Assembly: GCA_017618935.1 (NCBI GenBank)
Contig: JAFZTG010000159.1
Location: 1 to 8,534, forward strand
DNA length: 8,534 bases
Direction: 5' to 3'
Origin: Bacteroidales bacterium
Lineage (GTDB): Bacteria; Bacteroidota; Bacteroidia; Bacteroidales; UBA1715
A program made the position numbers and the translations under genes. The notes beneath the pieces were generated by a model. It had not been told where the DNA came from. It saw only the letters and a list, made by a program, of their open reading frames with translations, and did not search any database. Positions 1-7,859 of the stretch are shown here, one piece after another. The number at the start of each line of letters is the position of its first letter. Positions within the stretch are counted from its first letter, which is position 1.

Positions 1-1290
1 CTTATGGTTATTCCTATTCGTGGCGGAGTGGGCGTTGCAACATTGAGGACCGGCTCTGTGTATTTTTCGTCCCAAACGTTTGCCAATCATGCTGCGATAA
101 ACGATTATTGGCATTTCTTATATTCCTTCGCGTATCAAAACAGGGAACGACCAGAAGTTTTCATGGAACAACAAGAGTGCGATTCAATTTGTTCTCATTT
201 GTTAAAGGAGAATGATGTACAACCGATATCGTTGTTGAATACGCAAAGACCGAATGTGCTTGTGTTCATTTTGGAAAGTTTCACAGCCGAGCATATTGGC
301 GTGCTGGGCGGAATTAACGGGGTTACACCGTGTTTGGACTCGATTGCGAAATCGGGCGTTCTGTTCCGCAATTGTTATGGAAACGGAACGAAAAGCGAGA
401 TGGGCATTGTATCTGTTCTGAGCGGTTATCCCGCGTTGCCCAAAACGGCAATAATCAAATATAACGAAAAAGCCGAGAAATTGTCGTATCTGAGCAAGAT
501 GTTCGACTCGTTGGGCTACGAATTGTCGTTGTACCACGGAGGCGACATTCATTTTGCGAATATGAATTCCTATTTTCGTTTTGGCGGATTTGAAAAATGT
601 GTGACGATAGATGATTTTGATCCCAAAGATGGCACGGCGAAATGGGGCGCATTCGACCACGTAGTGATGCAACGGATGTACGAAGACTTACATTCGGTGA
701 CTAAGCCGTTTTTCACGGTTTGTTACACGTTGAGCAGTCACGAACCATTTGATGTGCCTATGAAAAGCGAGTTTTTAAAATCAGACGAATATTCAAAGTT
801 CTTGAATTCAATTCATTACGCCGATAGTTGTCTGGGTGATTTCATGAATAAAGCACGAAACGAATCGTGGTGGGATAATACGTTGATAGTGTTCGTTTCT
901 GACCATGGGGCAAGAATTTCAAAAAATGCGCAGATTGTTTCGTCGCAGGAAAAATTCCATATTCCTATGATTTGGTCAGGTGGGGCAATACGAAAAGACA
1001 CTGTTATTGACAATTTGCTATGTCAGTGCGATTTTCCCAAAATGCTGTGTAATCAGTTGAATATCAATTCGGGACAATTTGTGTTCAGCAAGGATGTCTT
1101 AAAATCCGATAATGCGTTTGCATTTTATGCATTTAATAATGGATTCGGTTATCTTTGTGATAATCAGTCGTTTTCGTGGGATAATACTAACTCGCAAATC
1201 ATAACGCAAACCGATAATTTGCAGGATACCACGATTATGCAGGGGAAAGCACTTTTGCAGAAAGTGACAACTGATTTTTGTGAAAAATAA
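1..1290 (+). CDS. LTA synthase-like sulfatase-fold membrane transferase, C-terminal part (5' truncated)
   Basis: The reading frame is open from the first base, so the gene begins upstream of the window; the ATG at 4 is probably internal. The product resembles the extracytoplasmic catalytic domain of the LTA synthase / phosphoglycerol transferase group of the alkaline-phosphatase (sulfatase) superfamily. Counting from that ATG, the metal and catalytic motifs are in family order: Glu91 in ILESFTAEH, the candidate nucleophile Thr129 in GNGTKSE, His246 in SSHEPF, Asp300-His301 in SDHGAR, and His319 in KFHIPMIW. The N-terminal segment (about residues 5-40, PIRGG to NDYWHFLYSF) looks like the linker after the usual five-helix membrane domain, which must lie outside the window. 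Family members transfer glycerol-phosphate or phosphoethanolamine to envelope glycans or lipids. A diderm would not make Gram-positive LTA, so the acceptor is unknown. Family membership is fairly sure; the substrate is not. Confidence 0.85.
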   Translation, partial: LMVIPIRGGVGVATLRTGSVYFSSQTFANHAAINDYWHFLYSFAYQNRERPEVFMEQQECDSICSHLLKENDVQPISLLNTQRPNVLVFILESFTAEHIGVLGGINGVTPCLDSIAKSGVLFRNCYGNGTKSEMGIVSVLSGYPALPKTAIIKYNEKAEKLSYLSKMFDSLGYELSLYHGGDIHFANMNSYFRFGGFEKCVTIDDFDPKDGTAKWGAFDHVVMQRMYEDLHSVTKPFFTVCYTLSSHEPFDVPMKSEFLKSDEYSKFLNSIHYADSCLGDFMNKARNESWWDNTLIVFVSDHGARISKNAQIVSSQEKFHIPMIWSGGAIRKDTVIDNLLCQCDFPKMLCNQLNINSGQFVFSKDVLKSDNAFAFYAFNNGFGYLCDNQSFSWDNTNSQIITQTDNLQDTTIMQGKALLQKVTTDFCEK

Positions 1291-1309
1291 AGTTGGTGAA
1301 TTTAGGTAA

Positions 1310-1336
1310 TTGGAAAATTGATTTTTTGTATATTTG
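1310..1336 (+). promoter_or_regulatory. Bacteroidota-type promoter of guaB
   Basis: A perfect TAnnTTTG -7 box (TATATTTG) lies at 1329-1336. A TTG at 1310-1312 is a possible -33 element, with a 16-bp spacer, slightly shorter than usual. The box ends 24 bp before the guaB ATG. There is no Shine-Dalgarno sequence in the A/T-rich leader, which is usual for the phylum. The -7 box is convincing; the -33 match is short and weaker. Confidence 0.7.
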
Positions 1337-1348
1337 CACAATTTATAA

Positions 1349-2827
<1,479 letters not shown>

Positions 2828-2897
2828 GAAGATAGCCTTTGCATTTCATGTTTTGCGAGTACACAGCTGCTTTCCAATAACTTGACAATTTTCGAGA

Positions 2898-2925
2898 TTG
2901 CCATGATATTGATTGGCAGGTTTTT
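2898..2925 (+). terminator. Possible weak intrinsic terminator after guaB
   Basis: TTGCCA (2898-2903) can pair with TGGCAG (2914-2919), with one G-T wobble, around a 10-nt loop. Five T residues follow at 2921-2925. It lies about 70 bp past the guaB stop and 30 bp before the MATE gene. The stem is short, the loop is large and the T-tract is brief, so this is only a candidate. Confidence 0.3.
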
Positions 2926-2955
2926 ATGTGTGCGACATAATGAAAGATTGATAAA

Positions 2956-4314
2956 ATGATACATGATTTGACAAAAGGTCGCCCTGCGAGTGTGATACTT
3001 CTGTTTGCCTTCCCCATTATCCTTGGAAACATATTCCAGCAGGTGTATAGTTTAGTTGACTCAATTATCGTTGGTAGATATGTGAGTTATCAGGCATTGG
3101 CGGGAGTGGGAATCACCAATGGACTGACGTTTTTCATTTTTGGTTTCGTGTTGGGAATCACTAGTGGTCTCGGCATAAAGACGGCACATTTTTTTGGCGC
3201 CAAGGATTTCGTGAAAATGCGTCAATCGTTGGGAACGGGATTCATCATTTGCATCGGGTTGTCAATCTTGTTAACCTCGTTGGCGGTGTTATCTATCAAT
3301 CCTTCGTTACGTTTTATGGGTGCAGCCGAAGAGATTTATTATTATTCCCAGAGTTACTTGCGAATAACGTATTTCGGACTTGTCTCTCAAATTGCCTACA
3401 ACGTGGTTGCGTGCATCCTGCGGGCGTTGGGCGATAGCAAGACGCCGTTGCTTTTCCTCATTTTTTCTTCGGTGCTGAATATCGATCTTGACATTTTGTT
3501 TGTGAAATATTTGGGCTGGGGAGTTCAGGGAGCCGCGTGGGCAACGGTCATTGCACAACTTATTTCGGCAATTTGCTGTTTTATCTATGTTTTTTCCCGC
3601 TACAAGGAGTTGCGTTTGCATAGGGAAGACTTCCGAACGAGTTGGTCTTTTGTTTGGGAACATTTACGGATAGGTATTCCTATGGCATTGCAGTTCAGCA
3701 TTACCGCCTTTGGCGTGATAGTGTTGTATGCCGCTTTGAATGCGTTTCCCACGACATATATCGCAGGTTTTACGTCGGCAAGCAAGATTCAGAGTATTGG
3801 TATGCTCGTTCCCATTTCGTTGGGTGTTGCCATTGCGAATTATGTGGGACAGAATTATGGCGCCGGAAATTTGGTGAGAATGCGTGTCGGCGTGAATTCC
3901 GCCTTGATTATGTCGTCGTGCGTGTGTGTTGTCGTGAGCGTTACGATGGCTTTGTTTGCCACACCGCTGACCTCGTTGTTCTTGAACACTGACGTTTCTG
4001 GTGACGTTTCGGAAATTTATATGGCTTCTACACGCTATTTATACATTTCGGCATTGTTTTTCCCGTTTTTGTTCTTGCTTTTCATATACAGAAATGCGTT
4101 GCAAGGAGTGGGGAAGACCTTTATGCCGTTGATGGCGGGCGTTACCGAACTGGTGATTCGTGTCGTTGCCTCCCTGATTCTGCCAAATCATTTCGGATAC
4201 AACGGTATCATCTTGGTTGACGTGTTGGCATGGGTGGGTGCGTGTTTGTTGCTGTTTGTATCGTATCGCATACAAATGCCACGTGGTCGCAAGTTCTATT
4301 TCCGATTGAGATAA
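2956..4314 (+). CDS. MATE-family efflux transporter
   Basis: Inner-membrane antiporter that exports drugs or organic cations in exchange for Na+ or H+; the substrate cannot be read from the sequence. The 452 residues and roughly twelve hydrophobic segments, arranged as two six-helix lobes, are typical of MATE proteins. The N-terminus carries the family signature: TKGRP at 6-10, then PIILGNIFQQVYSLVDSIIVGR at about 20-41, including Asp35. Other hallmarks are RALGDSKTPL (156-165) near the end of the first lobe, and GQNYGAG (298-304) and RNALQGVGKTFMPL (379-392) in the second. The ATG at 2956 is the only start that gives this standard N-terminus. No strong Shine-Dalgarno sequence or TAnnTTTG box was found in the 128-bp upstream gap, so its promoter is unclear and read-through from guaB is possible. 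It resembles the general bacterial NorM/DinF-like group, which cannot be subdivided with confidence. Confidence 0.93.
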   Translation: MIHDLTKGRPASVILLFAFPIILGNIFQQVYSLVDSIIVGRYVSYQALAGVGITNGLTFFIFGFVLGITSGLGIKTAHFFGAKDFVKMRQSLGTGFIICIGLSILLTSLAVLSINPSLRFMGAAEEIYYYSQSYLRITYFGLVSQIAYNVVACILRALGDSKTPLLFLIFSSVLNIDLDILFVKYLGWGVQGAAWATVIAQLISAICCFIYVFSRYKELRLHREDFRTSWSFVWEHLRIGIPMALQFSITAFGVIVLYAALNAFPTTYIAGFTSASKIQSIGMLVPISLGVAIANYVGQNYGAGNLVRMRVGVNSALIMSSCVCVVVSVTMALFATPLTSLFLNTDVSGDVSEIYMASTRYLYISALFFPFLFLLFIYRNALQGVGKTFMPLMAGVTELVIRVVASLILPNHFGYNGIILVDVLAWVGACLLLFVSYRIQMPRGRKFYFRLR

Positions 4315-4403
4315 TTCCGAAATATACCTTAACTATAAAGAAATGAATTTCAAATTGAAACAGTTTATTTTGTGAGTGTTCCAAAACTATCTCAAAATTT
4401 ATG

Positions 4404-4431
4404 TTGGAGTTCCCCAATTTTTCTATCTTTG
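4404..4431 (+). promoter_or_regulatory. Bacteroidota-type promoter of the prohibitin-family gene
   Basis: A perfect TAnnTTTG -7 box (TATCTTTG) lies at 4424-4431. A TTG at 4404-4406 has a 17-bp spacer, close to the phylum consensus. The box ends 22 bp before the ATG at 4454. The 139-bp gap upstream is strongly AT-rich and contains no gene. Confidence 0.75.
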
Positions 4432-4453
4432 TAACGATAAAAAAATATGAAAT

Positions 4454-5275
4454 ATGAAAGGTAAATATCAAAAGCTAATCATTATCGGTATTGCAGCCGT
4501 TTTCTTCTTGATAGTGTTTGGAAATAGTATGTTCATTAAGTTGGAAGCAACAGAACGTGGTGTGATTTTCCGTCAGTTCACTACAGGCTTGGATAAAGAA
4601 AATGTATATGAACCAGGTTTCCATATTATTGCGCCGTGGAATGATATGTATGTCTTTAACGTAGCAGAACAAAAAGTAGAAGAGACAATGGACGTTTTGG
4701 ATAAAAATGGTCTTTCTATCAATATTGAAATCACCGTTCGTTTTTATCCTATTTATAACAGAGTAGGTTATTTGTACGAGCAATTCCGTACGGATTATGC
4801 CAATTTGTTGGTGATTCCCGAGGTTCGTTCTTCGGTTCGTCAGGTGGCAGGTCGTTATTCGGCAGAGGAAATTTATTCAACGAAACGTTCAGAAGTTGAG
4901 CAAACAATTATTGACGAAGCAGGAAAGAAACTTCGTGACAATCATATAGAAATGAAGGCTTTGCTGATTCGTTCTATCAATCTCCCACAAGACATCCGTC
5001 AAGCAATTGAAAGCAAGTTGAAACAAGAGCAAGAGGCACTTGCATATCAGTTCCGTCTGGAGAAAGAAAAATCGGAGGCAGAACGTAAGAGAATCGCTGC
5101 TGAAGGTGAAGCTCGTGCTAACAACATCATCAACAATAGTTTGACACCAAACTTGTTGAGAATGCGTGGTATAGAAGCAACACTGGAATTGAGCAAGTCA
5201 CAAAACTCTAAGACAGTGATTGTAGGAAATGCAGGAAGCAACGGTCTTCCGTTGATTCTAGGATCTGATAAATAA
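4454..5275 (+). CDS. Prohibitin/SPFH-domain membrane protein
   Basis: Predicted inner-membrane scaffold protein of the SPFH (stomatin/prohibitin/flotillin/HflK-C) superfamily. Members form ring-like oligomers that organise membrane patches or modulate proteases such as FtsH; the exact role of bacterial prohibitin homologues is not settled. The 273 residues comprise a single N-terminal membrane anchor (about 8-28, LIIIGIAAVFFLIVFG), an SPFH domain (about 30-175, beginning EATERGVIFRQFTTGL and including the EPGFHIIAPW strand), and a charged alpha-helical coiled coil (about 183-225, rich in Glu, Lys, Arg and Ala). A short C-terminal tail follows. The tract RSSVRQVAGRYSAEEIYS (125-142) is typical of prohibitins. 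The chosen ATG at 4454 keeps the anchor; an ATG seven bases upstream hits a stop after five codons. The gene has its own promoter and no functional partner nearby. Confidence 0.92.
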   Translation: MKGKYQKLIIIGIAAVFFLIVFGNSMFIKLEATERGVIFRQFTTGLDKENVYEPGFHIIAPWNDMYVFNVAEQKVEETMDVLDKNGLSINIEITVRFYPIYNRVGYLYEQFRTDYANLLVIPEVRSSVRQVAGRYSAEEIYSTKRSEVEQTIIDEAGKKLRDNHIEMKALLIRSINLPQDIRQAIESKLKQEQEALAYQFRLEKEKSEAERKRIAAEGEARANNIINNSLTPNLLRMRGIEATLELSKSQNSKTVIVGNAGSNGLPLILGSDK

Positions 5276-5277
5276 TC

Positions 5278-5297
5278 AGTGCAATAAAGATTGCGTT
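5278..5297. terminator. Small hairpin in the convergent gap
   Basis: The 22-bp space between the prohibitin stop and the aroA stop holds GCAAT (5281-5285), the loop AAAG, and ATTGC (5290-5294). The stem extends outward by two wobble pairs and one A-T pair. There is no clean T-tract on either strand. It could act as a weak shared terminator for both converging genes, but it may be chance. Confidence 0.35.
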
Positions 5298-6551
5298 CTA
5301 CTCCGTCATTTGAGATTGCATTTTTTCCAAATCCTCCCAAAATTCAGGATAAGACTTCGCTACACATTCGGGATTTTCGATTTCTACCGACGATTTTGCA
5401 AGCAAAGCGGCAACAGCGCCAGCCATAGCAATGCGGTGATCGTTGTTGGCGTGCATTTTTCCGCCTTGCAACGTGCCTCCGTAAATAATCATCGTATCGC
5501 CGTCGAGGTCGATTTTCGTGCCTAATTTGGCAAATTCCGTCTGCAACACAAGCGCCCTATTGCTTTCCTTGTGAGCAAGTCGTGACACACCTTGTATTTT
5601 TGTCGCGCCATCGCAATGTGCGGCAAGCGAAACAAGTGGCGGGAACAAGTCGGGACATTCCGTGGCGTCAAACGAGAATGCTTGCAATTTTGAGTGTGAG
5701 ACAGAAATAGAGTTTTCATTAATAGCAACCTTTGCACCAACTTTTTGCAAGGCGTCAACAATGGCTTTGTCGGCCTGGCAAGAATCCATAGAAATGTTCT
5801 CAACCGTAACGTCGCCATTCAACGCGGCGGCAACAAGCAAAAACGCGGCTCCGCTCCAGTCGCCTTCCACACAGAAATCTTGTGCCATATAGGTTTGTTC
5901 GGCGGGAATTACAAAAGAATCGTAGTCGTGTCGTCCAACCGACACACCGAATTTCTTCATCATATCGAGCGTAATGTCAATGTACGGCTTGCTTTTCAAG
6001 TCCTTTACGCACAAAATCACGTCTTTTCGTGCGTATGGAGCGGCTATCAAAAGTCCTGTCAAAATTTGTGAACTGAGTGAACCATCAACGTTGGCGTAGC
6101 CACCAAGCATAGGGCCACACACCTGCACAGGAACAAAGCCGTTATTCGTCGTAATCTGCACGCCCAACTGACGAAGTGGCGATTCCAGTACATCAACGGG
6201 ACGTTTCTTCAACGAGCCCTCGCCTTGCAAGGTAATGGCTTCGTGCCACAGCGAGGCAATCGGGGTGAACATTCGTATTCCCAAACCAGCTTCACCGCAA
6301 TTCAACGTAAGCGTCTTAGGGTTGAGTCCACCAGTTATGATAACTTGCTCACCATCAACGGAAACGGTTGCGCCAAGATTTTCAGCTATTCTCAACGCCG
6401 CGTCGCTATCGTTGCTTGACGAGTAGCCAAACAAATGCGACGTTCCCTGTGCCAAAGCACTAATGGCTATTGCACGTTGCATAACGCTTTTCGATGCTGG
6501 TGGTTTTATGGTGCCACGCACCGTACTGGGTGATATTATTTTGTTTTCCAT
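5298..6551 (-). CDS. aroA: 3-phosphoshikimate 1-carboxyvinyltransferase (EPSP synthase)
   Basis: Cytosolic enzyme that joins PEP to shikimate 3-phosphate to give EPSP, the penultimate step to chorismate. At 417 residues it is full length. Visible active-site residues are Lys21-Ser22 and Arg26 in PPASKSVMQRA, Arg93 in the PEP loop, Arg117 in KKRPVD, Ser160-Ser161-Gln162 in LSSQILTG, the catalytic Asp301 in CPDLFPP, Glu329 and Arg332 in HKESNRA, Arg373 in NDHRIAM, and Lys399 in AKSYPEF. The PEP loop reads GEAGLGIRM where the E. coli enzyme has GNAGTAMRP; this is unusual and is treated as a finding. The ATG at 6551 lies inside the last codons of the upstream aroE-aroK gene (16-bp overlap, different frame), implying co-transcription and translational coupling. 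No clear Shine-Dalgarno sequence precedes it. The stop is TAG. Confidence 0.96.
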   Translation of the reverse strand: MENKIISPSTVRGTIKPPASKSVMQRAIAISALAQGTSHLFGYSSSNDSDAALRIAENLGATVSVDGEQVIITGGLNPKTLTLNCGEAGLGIRMFTPIASLWHEAITLQGEGSLKKRPVDVLESPLRQLGVQITTNNGFVPVQVCGPMLGGYANVDGSLSSQILTGLLIAAPYARKDVILCVKDLKSKPYIDITLDMMKKFGVSVGRHDYDSFVIPAEQTYMAQDFCVEGDWSGAAFLLVAAALNGDVTVENISMDSCQADKAIVDALQKVGAKVAINENSISVSHSKLQAFSFDATECPDLFPPLVSLAAHCDGATKIQGVSRLAHKESNRALVLQTEFAKLGTKIDLDGDTMIIYGGTLQGGKMHANNDHRIAMAGAVAALLAKSSVEIENPECVAKSYPEFWEDLEKMQSQMTE

Positions 6552-7849
6552 ATTCGTTCAATTTCATCTTGTAAACGCTCCACAACGTGCTCGCGTGAGG
6601 TTGATTCAGTTGAAAAAACCACATTCGCCGTGTGAGCATATAATTCTTTTCTGTCGGAAAGAAGCTGTTCCAGTTTTCCAAGCGGATTATCGCCATGCAA
6701 CAATGGTCGTTTGGAGATGGTTATTCGTTGAATAATAGATTGTGGTGTTGCGTAAAACCATAATACTAAAGAATAGTCTTTCAAAAGATTACGATTCGGT
6801 TCATTCAACACAATTCCACCACCACATGAAATCACACAAGGATTGTCGGCAACAAAAATGTTCGACAAGGTTTCTTTTTCCACGTTACGGAAATATGCCT
6901 CACCGTCTTTTGCAAAAATGTCGGGGATAGATCTCCCCTCTTTTGCAACTATCTCATCATCAATATCTTTGAAATCGTATTTCAGTGCATTGGCAAGATT
7001 TTTCCCATGTGTGGTTTTTCCCGCCCCCATAATGCCGATAGTGGAAATGATATGTTTCTTATCGGCAAGCGTGGGCTTTGCAAGTCCCAATTTCATCACT
7101 GATTTGTCGGGCGATTCGCCAAGAAACAACTTGTACGAAGCAACGGCCTGGTTGAGCAGCCAGTCTTCTGCCGAAACTATGGTACATTGTTTCCGCCTTG
7201 CCATCTCAATCAGCGGAGAACCTTTGTAATTCGCATCAAAAACAATGTGGTTCGGCGTGAGCCATTCCTCGCTGACGGGATTAACATTTTGTTGCAGTGC
7301 CGAGATGAGAATGTCGCAATGTTCCAGCAACTGCTGCAATTGTCCTATCGGAGCGAATTTACAGCCAATGAGTTGTGCCGTTTTTTCCGCTTTTTCAAGC
7401 GTTCGGTTTACGATTGTAACTTGTGCTCCGTGCGTATGAAGTCCGTATGCGGCAGCCTTGCCTGCGCCTCCGGCACCAATCACCACACATTGTTTACCTT
7501 GTAAGGAAATTCCCGCATCGATAAAACTTTGCACAACGCCATAGAAATCAGTATTATAGCCATGAAGTTCTCCATGCTCATTCACCACGGTATTTACACA
7601 ACCTAAAATCTTCGCCTCGTCATGAACCACCGAAAGCAATGCCCCAATTTTTTCCTTGAACGGTGCCGTTACGTTCATTCCCCGAAGTCCCAGTTCGCGA
7701 AAAAGAAAGATTGCCTCCTCGGCTGTCTCAGCCATCAGATACAAGTATTCAGCATTTCTCCCGTCGTGCTGAAACTGCGTGTTAAACATATTGGGACTTT
7801 TACTGTGAAGAATCGGGTTTCCCGTGACGGCGAATAGTTGTGTGTTCAT
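6536..7849 (-). CDS. Bifunctional shikimate dehydrogenase-shikimate kinase fusion
   Basis: One 437-residue protein predicted to reduce 3-dehydroshikimate to shikimate with NADPH and then phosphorylate it with ATP. The AroE domain (about 1-245) shows the shikimate-binding Ser16 and Ser18 in HSKSP, catalytic Lys65 in NVTAPFK, Asn86 in VNTVV, Asp101 in GYNTDF, the Rossmann loop GAGGAGKA (125-132), NADP-binding NRT (148-150), and Gln234 in LLNQAV. After a short linker, the AroK domain (about 266-437) shows Walker A GIMGAGKTT (272-280), Asp295 and Asp297 in DIDDE, Arg321 in GEAYFR, GGG at 343-345, lid Arg381 in KRPLL, and Arg400 in DRKELY. Both active sites look intact, and no stop or frameshift separates the domains. 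The ATG at 7849 is preferred over an in-frame TTG at 7861: it gives the usual AroE N-terminus, overlaps the upstream stop as TAATG, and follows GGAAAAG. The gene corresponds to aroE fused to aroK. Confidence 0.94.
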   Translation of the reverse strand: MNTQLFAVTGNPILHSKSPNMFNTQFQHDGRNAEYLYLMAETAEEAIFLFRELGLRGMNVTAPFKEKIGALLSVVHDEAKILGCVNTVVNEHGELHGYNTDFYGVVQSFIDAGISLQGKQCVVIGAGGAGKAAAYGLHTHGAQVTIVNRTLEKAEKTAQLIGCKFAPIGQLQQLLEHCDILISALQQNVNPVSEEWLTPNHIVFDANYKGSPLIEMARRKQCTIVSAEDWLLNQAVASYKLFLGESPDKSVMKLGLAKPTLADKKHIISTIGIMGAGKTTHGKNLANALKYDFKDIDDEIVAKEGRSIPDIFAKDGEAYFRNVEKETLSNIFVADNPCVISCGGGIVLNEPNRNLLKDYSLVLWFYATPQSIIQRITISKRPLLHGDNPLGKLEQLLSDRKELYAHTANVVFSTESTSREHVVERLQDEIERIWKTK

Positions 7850-7859
7850 TATCTTTTCC
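7847..7859 (-). promoter_or_regulatory. Stop-start overlap and ribosome binding site at the trkH/aroE-aroK junction
   Basis: Read on the minus strand, the junction is GGAAAAGATAATG. The TAA that ends trkH (7851-7849) shares its last A with the ATG of aroE-aroK (7849-7847). The purine-rich GGAAAAG (7859-7853) sits at Shine-Dalgarno distance. This supports the ATG start and suggests that ribosomes finishing trkH re-initiate on the fusion gene. Confidence 0.65.

Noticed and set aside
202..672. A 156-codon open frame on the minus strand within the first gene
   Set aside because: It lies antisense to a clear sulfatase-fold coding sequence with all motifs intact. Its own translation shows no family features, and the same holds for the other antisense or out-of-frame ORFs over guaB, MATE, aroA and aroE-aroK.
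1309..1327. Possible terminator after the LTA-synthase-like gene (AATT-GGAA-AATT followed by a T run)
   Set aside because: The stem is only four A-T pairs, and the T run overlaps the guaB promoter spacer; it is probably just AT-rich promoter DNA.
2833..2841. TAGCCTTTG after guaB as a -7 box for the MATE gene
   Set aside because: It has three bases between TA and TTTG instead of two, lies over 110 bp from the start codon and has no TTG at the right distance.
4447..4464. An ATG seven bases upstream of the prohibitin start
   Set aside because: It opens a frame of only five codons before TAA. It could be a chance upstream start but does not encode a protein of note.
5745..6071. A 108-codon plus-strand open frame inside aroA
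   Set aside because: It is antisense to conserved EPSP synthase motifs and has no recognisable domain, promoter or ribosome site.
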